NCBI RefSeq assembly: GCF_920984735.1
Contig: NZ_CAKLBU010000004.1
Location: forward strand, 124,001-188,000
Reading direction: 5' to 3'
Source: Pedobacter sp. Leaf250
Lineage (GTDB): Bacteria; Bacteroidota; Bacteroidia; Sphingobacteriales; Sphingobacteriaceae
DNA length: 64,000 nucleotides
The translations under genes were made by a program, and so were the position numbers. Shown here piece after piece: positions 43,155 through 50,808 of the stretch. The notes beneath the pieces are model-generated. The model was given only the letters and a program-made list of their open reading frames with translations. It ran no database searches and was not told the origin of the DNA. Position 1 is the first letter of the stretch; each line of letters starts with the position of its first letter.

Positions 43155-43817
43155 ATGGATTTTATTATGAGTAATCGAGATATTTTAACATTAGATGAAA
43201 TATATAGCTTCATTGAATATTTGAAAACATTTATATATGATCTAGAAATCTGCTCTGACAATATAGAACAAGTCATCAATGCTCAAAGCGAAGGAGTAAA
43301 CTTAATTCCAATACAGCATTTTATAGGTCATTATATCTTTTTAAGTTATTCTCATATTGCTATAACCGCATATAAAATATTTCATAGTGGTGAAAAAAGA
43401 AGCTTCTTTAAATTATTTAATAAAATAGACAACTTTTCCTACGAAGATTCGCTAAAAAGACATTTGGAACAAAATGGAAATAAAGATGAGAACTTAATTA
43501 AAAACAGATCTGAGTTTAAAGAAATCACAGCCATTTTGATACAAAAGATCAATACAAAAGATGCATTAATCAACAAAATAAAACTAAGAAGATCAACTTT
43601 TTATGCTCATTCTGATCCGAAAAATAGTGTCAAACCAGAAACGCTAGAGGAGATTAAAGAATTAAAGGAGTTCTCAAAAAATATTTTCAATTTACTGTAT
43701 GGGAAATTTAAAGACACACATTTTTCATTTAACTTTAATATTGCTTCTATAAGAAATGTAATCGAAGACAGAAAACTGGTAGACGGCTACTACGGCGATT
43801 TGGAAAAAGAAATGTAA
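43155..43817 (+). CDS. HEPN-like protein (AbiU2-type)
   Basis: A 220-residue helical protein. The motif LRRSTFYAHSDPK near residues 145-156 is the R-x(4-6)-H core of HEPN RNase domains, here RRSTFYAH, in the context usual for the AbiU2/HEPN group. N-terminal helices (IPIQHFIGHYIFLSYSHIAI) fit the four-helix bundle. HEPN proteins often act as RNases in abortive infection or toxin-antitoxin pairs. No partner antitoxin is evident in the block between R1 copies 6 and 7 apart from the membrane protein upstream. Confidence 0.7.
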   Translation: MDFIMSNRDILTLDEIYSFIEYLKTFIYDLEICSDNIEQVINAQSEGVNLIPIQHFIGHYIFLSYSHIAITAYKIFHSGEKRSFFKLFNKIDNFSYEDSLKRHLEQNGNKDENLIKNRSEFKEITAILIQKINTKDALINKIKLRRSTFYAHSDPKNSVKPETLEEIKELKEFSKNIFNLLYGKFKDTHFSFNFNIASIRNVIEDRKLVDGYYGDLEKEM

Positions 43818-43870
43818 GTTAGAATATGCTCATCCTATTGTTTAAGTAGAATTCTAGATAGCAATCAACA

Positions 43871-43930
43871 AATATCCAAAATTCAAATATACCTTGTTAA
43901 ATAAAGAAATGAGGTTAAGTTTTGGATATT
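43871..43930 (+). repeat. R1 hairpin repeat, copy 7
   Basis: 60 bp, arms AATATCCAAAA / AGTTTTGGATATT, centre ATACCTTGTTAAATAAA. Followed by the second copy of the leader. Confidence 0.8.
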
Positions 43931-44128
43931 CTGATTTTACTGAAATTTAATATCTTGCCGAACTAAATTAATAAATATGCTCATTATCAACCCTTCCAAT
44001 TTAAATGCTTGTAAACTTTTAGAAACGGATAAAGACTACCCCAAATACGCAATTGTTAAACTGAGTAAAAATTGTTTGACGAACTGTAATCGAACATTTT
44101 GTTAGGAATTAACGCGTATATTTTGTAG
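43931..44128 (+). repeat. Leader after R1 copy 7 (paralogous to 42251-42465)
   Basis: The promoter-like TATCTTG at 43951 and a start codon at 43977 open a 42-codon frame. The leader ends in AACGCGTATATTTTG and the first cassette crossover point at 44128/44129. Confidence 0.6.
43977..44105 (+). CDS. 42-residue leader ORF, possibly the stump of a gene interrupted by cassettes
   Basis: ATG at 43977 to TAG at 44105, encoding MLIINPSNLNACKLLETDK then DYPKYAIVKLSKNCLTNC and a short end. The equivalent leader after R1 copy 6 keeps KDYLKYVIIKLCK in a broken frame, so the segment was once coding in both. It is either a short leader peptide or the N-terminal remnant of a gene. It lies 25 bp after a promoter-like TATCTTGCC. 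Confidence 0.4.
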   Translation: MLIINPSNLNACKLLETDKDYPKYAIVKLSKNCLTNCNRTFC

Positions 44129-44165
44129 TTAGTGGCAATTTTACCGAACCGACAGCAAACAACAT

Positions 44166-44927
44166 ATGGACAAAGAACAAGGGAAAGAAATAATCGAAAT
44201 TAAAAACCAAATCGCAAGACAATTTACCAAATCAGATTGGTTAGACTTGGGTTACTCGCTTGGTTGTTACGACATCATTGAAAATCACGGCAGACTTTTG
44301 AGAAGTTTAAGTTTTGGTGACGAAGATTACGAAGGGAACATACTTGAAGTATTGACTTCTATCATTAAACAAGACACTAAAAACTTTCAAGAACTAAAAC
44401 ACTTTATTTCGGACAAGTATTCTGCACCAATAGTTTCTGAATTTATCTCGACAGCACAAGCCGAAACACCTAAAAAAATGATAACTTTTTCGCCACAGGT
44501 TTTTGAAATTCCGACAAAACCACAAAACGAAAAATTGGTTACAGTAATATTGCCTTTTAAACTTCAAGCATCATTCACAGCGGTAAAAAATGCTTGCGAC
44601 AAATTGGGTTTAGAATGTAAAAAGGCAGATGATATTTGGGAAAACGCTACTTTTATTCAAGACATCTTTGAACTAATTTTTACTTCAAAAGTAGTTGTTG
44701 CGGATTTTACTGGAAAAAACCCAAATGTGTTTTATGAAGTTGGCATCGCACATACGTTAGGCAAGACAGTTATTCCAATAACACAATCGTTTGATGATGT
44801 TCCGTCTGACCTTGGACACCATAGAGCATTAAAATATTTGCCAAACGAGCAAGGTTACACCGACCTGACAGCGGAACTAATGAAAAGACTTGACACACTT
44901 ATGCCTAAACCGACAACAGAATGGTAA
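44166..44927 (+). CDS. EAD-like domain fused to a nucleoside 2-deoxyribosyltransferase/TIR-like domain
   Basis: A 253-residue protein. Residues 1-90 (FTKSDWLDLGYSLGCYDIIE, LLRSLSFGDEDYEGNILEVL) look like an effector-associated or death-like adaptor domain. The C-terminal domain from about 120 has ATFIQDIFELIFTSKVVVAD and DFTGKNPNVFYEVGIAH, the signature of the deoxyribosyltransferase/TIR-like group found in NAD-directed immune effectors. It overlaps the next gene by 7 bp, so the two are translationally coupled. Domain naming of the N-terminus is tentative; a role in phage defence is inference. Confidence 0.75.
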   Translation: MDKEQGKEIIEIKNQIARQFTKSDWLDLGYSLGCYDIIENHGRLLRSLSFGDEDYEGNILEVLTSIIKQDTKNFQELKHFISDKYSAPIVSEFISTAQAETPKKMITFSPQVFEIPTKPQNEKLVTVILPFKLQASFTAVKNACDKLGLECKKADDIWENATFIQDIFELIFTSKVVVADFTGKNPNVFYEVGIAHTLGKTVIPITQSFDDVPSDLGHHRALKYLPNEQGYTDLTAELMKRLDTLMPKPTTEW

Positions 44928-45490
44928 TAAAAAAACAATTAGCAGAATATTTTTTAACTGACTCTCGGGACTATCTTTTGAGATATAAAAAGCTTGAAGA
45001 AAGCGCATCACATATTGGATTAAGAACAAAATTAGTTGTTGAGTTAATGTTTTCGTTAGAATGTGCCCTAAAATCGCTTTTCATTATTGAAACTGATTTA
45101 CAAGAGAAACAAGCATATGAAAAAATAAAGAAATTAAGCCACAACATTGGAAAAATTGTTGAGAACCTAAATGAAAATAGTCAGTCTGTTTTCAAAACGA
45201 AAGTGACAATCGACTTTGACAATTATAAAGTGTTTCATAGATACATTTTTGAAAGCGAAATGGCATTTAGAGAAGAAATTGGAATTCTTGGCTCAAAGTA
45301 TTATGATACAATAAACAACTATTCTTGGCGACAATCTTTTTACAACCAAATTGAGTCTTTTATTCAATACGTTGACAGTAAGAACCCGTTTGAAATTAAA
45401 ACTGTTTCAATATCAGACATAAACATTGACGAGGAGATTTCTAACTTTAAAAAATTAAAAGAGATACTATCATTAAAAAACTGCCACTAA
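44921..45490 (+). CDS. HEPN-like protein, partner of the preceding gene
   Basis: A 189-residue helical protein. The segment LVVELMFSLECALKSLFII followed by KKLSHNIGKIVENL resembles the HEPN-like superfamily in which a Lys-x-x-His/His helix lines up with an N-terminal bundle; the RNase motif itself is not clear. The start ATG lies inside the last codons of the upstream gene. Its stop codon TAA is part of the attC R'' box. Confidence 0.6.
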   Translation: MVIKKQLAEYFLTDSRDYLLRYKKLEESASHIGLRTKLVVELMFSLECALKSLFIIETDLQEKQAYEKIKKLSHNIGKIVENLNENSQSVFKTKVTIDFDNYKVFHRYIFESEMAFREEIGILGSKYYDTINNYSWRQSFYNQIESFIQYVDSKNPFEIKTVSISDINIDEEISNFKKLKEILSLKNCH

Positions 45491-45620
45491 CAAGGGTTTT
45501 GCAATATTGGGGCGAAACTGCAAAGTTCAACGGTATTTCTTCGGTTCAACTTTTGTGCAAAATTGAAGATTTTTGCTTCAATTGCTCCACAATCGCAAAG
45601 CCCCAAAACGTTATGTGGCA
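45482..45620 (+). repeat. attC-like site 1
   Basis: R'' side TGCCACTAAC then AAGGGTTTTGC; R' side GCAAAGCCCC, AAAACG^TTATGTGGCA. The two sides pair as an imperfect hairpin with a variable middle of about 80 bp, as in integron attC sites. The crossover is expected after G45610. Confidence 0.8.
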
Positions 45621-45635
45621 TTTTAAAATACGACC

Positions 45636-46436
45636 GTGACAAATAAAATCAGACAATTCATACGTACACTTTTACTCGGGCAGGAACATTCTCAGCCGAC
45701 AAATAAACTACGACCAGCACTTAAAAATCAATGTTTAAATGTTAAACGCATATGGACAAATGAACATTATAATGATTTTGGGTTAGAACGTATTATTCGA
45801 TTGACACTTGCATTATCACTTTTTGCTTTTCCAGGACTCTACATCAGGGCTTTTTTTGGGAAGTTTGGACTACTTGGAAGAAAGTTGGGAGTTGAGCTTT
45901 ATGTCCTTATAAAATTATTCCTGCCAATCATTTTTTTCAAGTTAAACTGGACCGACAATTTAGCTGTTGCTATATTTTCAGGTATAATGGCTTTTGAGAC
46001 TGTTTTGTATTTAGCGACATTGATTTTTTTATCGAATGAATTTGCAAGACCAATTTCATACAGACGCTCGTTGACAACTCTATTTATTAACTATATTGAA
46101 GTATGCCTAAACTATGGTGTAATATATTCCTATTGCAATTCAGCAATTCCAAATTTCTTTAAGGAAAAACTGACAACAGCCCTGCAAGCGGTTTATTTCA
46201 GCTTTGCAACATCAGCAACAGTTGGTTATGGAGACATAGTGACAATAAACGCTTTCGGACAATATTTAGTAATCTCCCAAATTATATTGTTTCTTGTTTT
46301 TGTTGCTTTGTTCATTAACTTCTTTGCATCAAAAGTTCAAGACCCGACTTACTACAATGCTAAACCGACATATAGTGACAAGTGGCAGAAACCTCAACAC
46401 AAATCAAATGCTGAAAAGAAAACACCAAATAACTAA
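45636..46436 (+). CDS. Two-helix potassium channel protein
   Basis: A 266-residue membrane protein starting at GTG 45636 (MTNKIRQFIRTLLL), 25 bp after the cassette junction. Four or five helices are predicted; the last two flank the pore loop AVYFSFATSATVGYGD, with the selectivity filter TVGYGD at about 192-197, so this is an Ion_trans_2-type K+ channel. No RCK or cyclic-nucleotide domain is present. It precedes the RES gene by 6 bp. An ion channel as an effector of membrane depolarisation is one possibility. Confidence 0.88.
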   Translation: MTNKIRQFIRTLLLGQEHSQPTNKLRPALKNQCLNVKRIWTNEHYNDFGLERIIRLTLALSLFAFPGLYIRAFFGKFGLLGRKLGVELYVLIKLFLPIIFFKLNWTDNLAVAIFSGIMAFETVLYLATLIFLSNEFARPISYRRSLTTLFINYIEVCLNYGVIYSYCNSAIPNFFKEKLTTALQAVYFSFATSATVGYGDIVTINAFGQYLVISQIILFLVFVALFINFFASKVQDPTYYNAKPTYSDKWQKPQHKSNAEKKTPNN

Positions 46437-46442
46437 GCTTGA

Positions 46443-47609
46443 ATGATTGAAAAAGTAGCAAATAACAAGTTCAATACTGAGAAGCTTAATTTAAATCCTC
46501 CTGACAAAGTCAAGGAGAAACTTGAATATTACAGAACACTTTTCAATACTACACACGACTTATCTGCTGACGAACTTGAAAACCTAACTCAGAACATAAA
46601 GACATTTTTTAATCTTAAAGCAGTTGGCTTTACTGACAATCCACCTTCAAGATTAGTTCGGATTTCAGTAAATAATCGCATACTTGCTTCTCAAGGTAAA
46701 GAATTAAGTTATCTCACGAACATTTCTGAATTACTTGCACCACCAATAAAATGTACCAACTATGGACGGTGTAACATTCCAGGACAACAAGTTTTATACT
46801 GTGCAACAACTGAAGCGGGTGCATATTGGGAAACAAAACCTAAAAACGGTGATGTTATTACTCTTTCTCATTTTGAATTACGACCGAACACAAAGGTTAA
46901 TTGTAATATAGTCCGCAGAGAAAAGAGTGAACCGAAAAATGCAAATCATCCACTTGTTGAGATAGGACATTTACTTGAAGAGTTTTTAATAGATTCCTTT
47001 AGTCTAGAAGTTTTACGAGACCGGCCTGCCGACTATTTGTTTAGTTCTTTACTTTCATCAGAACAGTTATTTTATCCTGTTGTTTCTGACAAAAATATAG
47101 AAGCAATAATTTATCCAAGCGTTCAGAAAAAGAAGTTTGGAGAGAACTTCGCAATTCGTAATGATTTAATTTTTGAACGATATAATTTAATTGGTGTAGA
47201 GACACGATTTATTCTTGACGAATACGACAATTTAGACCCAACATCTGATGAAGTAACCACCGACCAACTTATAGGTTCTTTTGGGACAACTGCATTTGAC
47301 TTTGAAAAGGGTAAAATTCTTTACAATGAAAAAGCTGACGAAATATTTAAGTTGTTTCGACAACTTCAAACTGGTGACGGAAAACAAGTTCGATATGAAC
47401 ATCCCAATACTCCAAAAAATATCACATTCAACTTTACTCCGGCAGATCACTCTATCATTAAGGAAACAACAAATAATAAAGCAACTAAATTAGGGCGTAA
47501 TGACAAGATTAATGTTGTCTATCAAGACGGCAAACGACTTGATAATATCAAATTTAAAAAAGTATCAGCAGACATAGAAAGTGGGAAATGCAAAATTACG
47601 AAATATTAA
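46443..47609 (+). CDS. RES-domain protein (NAD-degrading toxin family)
   Basis: A 388-residue protein. The RES domain spans about 70-270: RLVRISVNNRI, then NYGRCNIPGQQVLYCATTEA with GAYWE, matching the family's GRxNxPGxxxLYxa...A..E pattern with the active-site Arg, Tyr and Glu region. Known RES toxins degrade NAD+. No Xre-MbcA/ParS antitoxin is encoded beside it, unlike standard Res-Xre pairs, and the protein is longer than typical RES toxins. The upstream partner in the same cassette is a potassium channel. Confidence 0.82.
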   Translation: MIEKVANNKFNTEKLNLNPPDKVKEKLEYYRTLFNTTHDLSADELENLTQNIKTFFNLKAVGFTDNPPSRLVRISVNNRILASQGKELSYLTNISELLAPPIKCTNYGRCNIPGQQVLYCATTEAGAYWETKPKNGDVITLSHFELRPNTKVNCNIVRREKSEPKNANHPLVEIGHLLEEFLIDSFSLEVLRDRPADYLFSSLLSSEQLFYPVVSDKNIEAIIYPSVQKKKFGENFAIRNDLIFERYNLIGVETRFILDEYDNLDPTSDEVTTDQLIGSFGTTAFDFEKGKILYNEKADEIFKLFRQLQTGDGKQVRYEHPNTPKNITFNFTPADHSIIKETTNNKATKLGRNDKINVVYQDGKRLDNIKFKKVSADIESGKCKITKY

Positions 47610-47615
47610 AAAAAA

Positions 47616-47752
47616 GCCACATAACGCGGGTTTGGCAAAAGTAGCGGTTCAGTGCTCAGCAGACACATTTGTGGCTAATCAAACATTTGTTCTGCGCATC
47701 AACATCTGTGGTAAAAATCGCCTCCATCGTCAAGCCCGAAAACGTTAGGTGC
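47616..47752 (+). repeat. attC-like site 2
   Basis: R'' side ACATAAC then GCGGGTTTGGC; R' side AAGCCCG, AAAACG^TTAGGTGC. The R' box GTTAGGT fits the consensus GTTRRRY exactly. The middle (about 100 bp) is variable. Confidence 0.82.
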
Positions 47753-48535
47753 AAGTGCAAAAAACAGTAATAACACATGACAGACGAAGAGAACGTATAT
47801 AAAACCATTCAAGAAAGAAGTAAGTTCATTATTGACAGAGGTGATGAGTGGACTAAGGAAATTTCTTCAGCTAAAAATTATATCGCAACGCCAGATCTGA
47901 AAAATTGGACTTTTGGGAAAAGTGCTGGACTTGACAATACATACCATTCGAATGGTGGAACAGCAAAAAAATGGCTGTATTCAATCGGTTTTATTGACAT
48001 TTTAAAATTACCCGATTCAAAATTCAAGAAAACCGTGCTCAAGAGTTTCGAAACTTGGACTACGAGAGTAAAGACTTTTGACATTCTTGACAAATTCAAT
48101 AAAGACCAAATTAATAATCAGCGTTTTGAAATCCTTGTACACAATAGTTTATTACCTAAAACCTTATTAAACAAGACAAATACAAAAGAGTCAAATCAAT
48201 TTTTTTTTGATGAGGGCTTTAAAAAGGTAATTGTTAGAGAAATAACTGTAAGAAGCAGAAAGGTTGTGTCTGATGCAAAAATAAAACACGGTGTTATATG
48301 CGCAGTTTGTGAATTTGACTTCGCGAAAACATACGGAGCTCATGGCTTCGGATTTATTGAAATGCACCACTTAAACCCTGTAAAAGATGGTCAACGAAAG
48401 ACCAATGTAAGTGACCTACAACCAGTATGCCCTAATTGTCACAGAATGTTGCACAAAGGGGACAGACTGTTATCTATTGACGAGCTTAAAAAGATAATAA
48501 AAAACCAGAAACGAAACTCAAGCACCTAACGCGGG
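47745..48535 (+). mobile_element. Integron-type gene cassette 3 (HNH gene), 3' site truncated
   Basis: It begins TTAGGTGC and its gene ends in GCACCTAAC (48522-48530), the complement; the R'' box ACCTAAC fits RYYYAAC exactly. The following attC side GCGGGTATTGC is present but no matching R' is found before R1 copy 8, so the site looks truncated. Confidence 0.72.
47777..48529 (+). CDS. HNH endonuclease
   Basis: A 250-residue protein with a C-terminal HNH domain: VICAVCEFDFAKTYG (first zinc Cys pair near 175 and 178), FIEMHHLNPVKDG (catalytic HH near 195) and LQPVCPNCHRMLHKGD (second Cys pair and His near 218-226). The N-terminal 150 residues are of unknown type and may provide DNA specificity. 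HNH proteins of this form include modification-dependent restriction enzymes. The stop codon TAA is part of the attC R'' box. Confidence 0.88.
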   Translation: MTDEENVYKTIQERSKFIIDRGDEWTKEISSAKNYIATPDLKNWTFGKSAGLDNTYHSNGGTAKKWLYSIGFIDILKLPDSKFKKTVLKSFETWTTRVKTFDILDKFNKDQINNQRFEILVHNSLLPKTLLNKTNTKESNQFFFDEGFKKVIVREITVRSRKVVSDAKIKHGVICAVCEFDFAKTYGAHGFGFIEMHHLNPVKDGQRKTNVSDLQPVCPNCHRMLHKGDRLLSIDELKKIIKNQKRNSST

Positions 48536-48545
48536 TATTGCGTTA
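48522..48545 (+). repeat. attC-like site 3 (5' half only)
   Basis: GCACCTAAC then GCGGGTATTGC, as in the R''-L'' half of sites 1 and 2. The complementary half is missing; R1 copy 8 and the IS110-family gene follow within 150 bp. Confidence 0.65.
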
Positions 48546-48619
48546 TGGGCTGAGGCTAATGTTCGCTAATTTCCTCTACACCAAACGCGAAGTGTAAATA
48601 TAGAAATCCAAGAAAAATT

Positions 48620-48678
48620 ATATCCAAAACTCAAACCTACCCTGTTAAATAAGCAAAAAAGATTGAATTTTGGATATT
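48620..48678 (+). repeat. R1 hairpin repeat, copy 8
   Basis: 59 bp, arms TATCCAAAAC / TTTTGGATATT, centre ACCTACCCTGTTAAATAA. It ends 6 bp before the stop codon of the IS110-family transposase gene, which runs toward it. Confidence 0.8.
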
Positions 48679-48684
48679 CTCAAT

Positions 48685-49722
48685 CTAAATTTCATTCGGT
48701 TTTACTGAAACGTAATTTCTATCATATAATCGATCGGCACGCACACATGCAAAAACTCGGCATATAATTTTGAACTTAATCGCATTCATAACTGACATTT
48801 TATTCTTTTTGTCTACCTCAACCCTTCTTATATAATATGCCTTTATTTCAGGGTCGTTCGGTATACAAGCCCTAACCCCATTATGAAGAAGAGATTTGAT
48901 CCGCTTGTTAGCAAATGGCGATACTCGTGCATTTTTATTAAGACTAGTGCCTGAATTATGTTCGAATGGTGCGACACCACAATAGGACGCAAAGGTTCTA
49001 GCAGTTGTAATCGATTTAAATTCATTGGTATGAATAAGGATCTGTAGTGCAGTAACATCACCAATACCCATAACAGAAAGCATGATTTGCATCAGCCTGT
49101 TACAGTGAACATCGTTTTTCCATAGGATCTTGATACGATCATCAATTTGGGGAACTAGATCGTTTATATGATTTATCGAGGGTTGACAAAGATCAATATT
49201 TGATTTGGAAATAGATGGGTCAATAAATCCATCATCTTCCTCTAATGGAGTGACCATTATTGTTCTAACTTTAACAATACGTTCACGCAATGTTGATAAA
49301 CTACTAAGCTCGTCGATAATTTTTCTGCGTGGCACCCATAGTTTTAATTCTTGCAGGTTTTTAATTAAGTATCTGGCAATACGTGCAGCATCTAATTTAT
49401 CATTTTTACCTCTGATAATACCAAGAGAATTTTTGATGCGTAATGCTGGTTCCACAACAACTTTAGCTTTCATTTTTGCTAAAGTTTTTATGAGAATTAA
49501 ACCATAAACGCCTGTTACTTCCATTCCAAAAACTGTATACCTAAGTTTAAAGTTAGGAACTTGCTTCAAACCAGATATAAATTCTGTTATTGATTCCACA
49601 TTATTGCCAACTTTCCCGTTAAAAACATTACCACCACCATATCTTAAGCAATAGTTGAAAGTAGCTTTCGAGATATCAACACCAATAAAAAATTTAATTC
49701 TTGATAGCTTGTTTGACCCCAT
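48685..49722 (-). CDS. IS110-family transposase (DEDD)
   Basis: A 345-residue transposase. The N-terminal RuvC-like DEDD domain shows FIGVDISKAT (D16), GMEVTGVYG (E68) and GKNDKLDAARIARYL (D108, D111). The C-terminal Transposase_20 domain shows SVMGIGDVTALQIL and FASYCGVAPFEHNSGTSL with the catalytic serine region. IS110 elements recombine without terminal inverted repeats, guided by a bridge RNA. A structured 177-nt region lies just upstream of the gene. R1 copy 8 abuts the 3' end and a degenerate R1 (copy 9) lies beyond the 5' side. Confidence 0.93.
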   Translation of the reverse strand: MGSNKLSRIKFFIGVDISKATFNYCLRYGGGNVFNGKVGNNVESITEFISGLKQVPNFKLRYTVFGMEVTGVYGLILIKTLAKMKAKVVVEPALRIKNSLGIIRGKNDKLDAARIARYLIKNLQELKLWVPRRKIIDELSSLSTLRERIVKVRTIMVTPLEEDDGFIDPSISKSNIDLCQPSINHINDLVPQIDDRIKILWKNDVHCNRLMQIMLSVMGIGDVTALQILIHTNEFKSITTARTFASYCGVAPFEHNSGTSLNKNARVSPFANKRIKSLLHNGVRACIPNDPEIKAYYIRRVEVDKKNKMSVMNAIKFKIICRVFACVRADRLYDRNYVSVKPNEI

Positions 49723-49972
49723 AATCTCAGATAAGAATCAAATCACTCTAAAGTCCTTAAATCTTTTATAGGTTTCACTAAGTTTGTAGAAAGGTCGCTT
49801 CTTCCATCATTAAGTAATCATCTTAGGGCTTAATATTGACAATAAATCTATTTTTAAACTATAATATAAGTCGCTCCCCAAAACAACCTTTATGATTGGT
49901 TGAGTGATTTGATAGTTTAAGATACGAAAAATCTATGAATACTTTAATAGGCAACAGTTATGATTATCATTA
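49723..49972 (-). ncRNA. Candidate bridge RNA region of the IS110-family element
   Basis: The non-coding stretch upstream of the transposase. A perfect 11-bp inverted repeat ATCAAATCACT (49737-49747) / AGTGATTTGAT (49903-49913) encloses 177 bp, and a smaller stem CAACC / GGTTG lies near 49883-49902. Family knowledge places the bridge RNA of IS110-group elements in this 5' non-coding region, at about this size. Exact ends and guide loops cannot be read by eye. Confidence 0.55.
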
Positions 49973-50040
49973 GAAATAACAAACTGTTTAAAATCAAAAC
50001 GTAACCTGTTAAATAAACAAATAATTGAATTTTGAATATT
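49973..50040 (+). repeat. R1 hairpin repeat, copy 9 (degenerate)
   Basis: The right half is clear (ACCTGTTAAATAAACAAATA then TTTTGAATATT); the left arm is worn (TTTAAAATC in place of ATCCAAAA). It sits between the IS110-family region and a small membrane-protein gene. Confidence 0.6.
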
Positions 50041-50165
50041 ACCTGATCAAAAGCGCCAATTTCCCGGGCAACATTCGAAATTTGGGTAGCAGTTGCATCC
50101 TTCCGCATTAATAAAAAATTAATATCTTGCACTATACTCATTCCCGAAGCCTAGTTATCAGAACC
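50041..50165 (+). promoter_or_regulatory. Leader with TATCTTGC promoter-like element
   Basis: Starts directly after R1 copy 9. TTAATATCTTGC at 50119-50130 repeats the promoter-like sequence found after R1 copies 6 and 7, 37 bp before the start codon at 50166. Confidence 0.4.
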
Positions 50166-50384
50166 ATGGAAAACAATCAAGTTAAGAACAAAATAAAGGA
50201 ACAGAAAATAGCAGCAATGTATTTAATTTCCTTACCAATCTTCTTATTGGTTTATAATTCTGGGAAACTAGGATCTAAATTTAACAGCACAACTAACTAT
50301 ATTCTAATTGGGTCACTCATAGTTTTAATGACTTGTGGGATCATTAGTCTAATTAATAGTTTTCGTAAGCAAGCGAAAAGTTGA
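50166..50384 (+). CDS. Small two-helix membrane protein
   Basis: A 72-residue protein when started at ATG 50166 (MENNQVKNKIKEQ); an upstream in-frame ATG at 50127 overlaps the promoter-like element. Two hydrophobic segments (MYLISLPIFLLVYN and NYILIGSLIVLMTCGIISLI) and a basic tail SFRKQAKS suggest a hairpin in the inner membrane. No family is recognised. It is the only gene between R1 copies 9 and 10. Confidence 0.55.
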   Translation: MENNQVKNKIKEQKIAAMYLISLPIFLLVYNSGKLGSKFNSTTNYILIGSLIVLMTCGIISLINSFRKQAKS

Positions 50385-50808
50385 ATTCAAAACAAAGATT
50401 GTGTTAAATATTAGTACAGTCTTTAACTATGAGAATTCGATCGATTAAACGACAAATTTATGACGATAAATAACTATGTAAAAAGACGAAATATCATGGA
50501 TTTTTCGTACCTTCATGCGAAGCATTCCGAGTCAATAAGCATGTTGTATCCCTCGTCTTTTTGCTTTCTCCAAACTTCTTCTCGGCTGTTTCCCCTCTTA
50601 AAGCTAAAGGAACAAGTTCATCAATAATTTTTCTGAAAATTCGCAAAATTTCTGCTGCAAATGCACTCAAAATCCATTAAATTTTATCTATCTGTTAATT
50701 ATCCTTTAATTAAAGGGAAGTGACCTTGAAATGGTTCATTGACAGTTTAAATATCTTTCTCCTTTCCTTTTACGAGGTTAATCTTCCAAATAATTTCATT
50801 AAATAATG
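50385..50808. other. Gene-free stretch with inverted repeats
   Basis: It holds a 10-bp inverted repeat AAAAAGACGA (50480-50489) / TCGTCTTTTT (50553-50562), which could be a terminator or small RNA, and a palindrome CCTTTAATTAAAGG at 50703-50716. No convincing gene. Confidence 0.45.

Larger units (their letters stand above)
44129..45610 (+). mobile_element. Integron-type gene cassette 1 (two genes)
   Basis: It begins at G^TTAGTGGCA and carries near its 3' end TGCCACTAAC, the exact complement, followed by an attC-like site that ends at G45610. That complementarity of 5' end and R'' box is the mark of an integron cassette. It holds the genes at 44166 and 44921. The stop codon of the second gene lies inside the R'' box (CACTAAC). 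Confidence 0.8.
45611..47744 (+). mobile_element. Integron-type gene cassette 2 (two genes)
   Basis: It begins TTATGTGGCA and carries near its 3' end GCCACATAAC at 47616-47625, the exact complement, then an attC-like site ending at G47744. It holds the potassium-channel and RES-domain genes. Confidence 0.8.
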
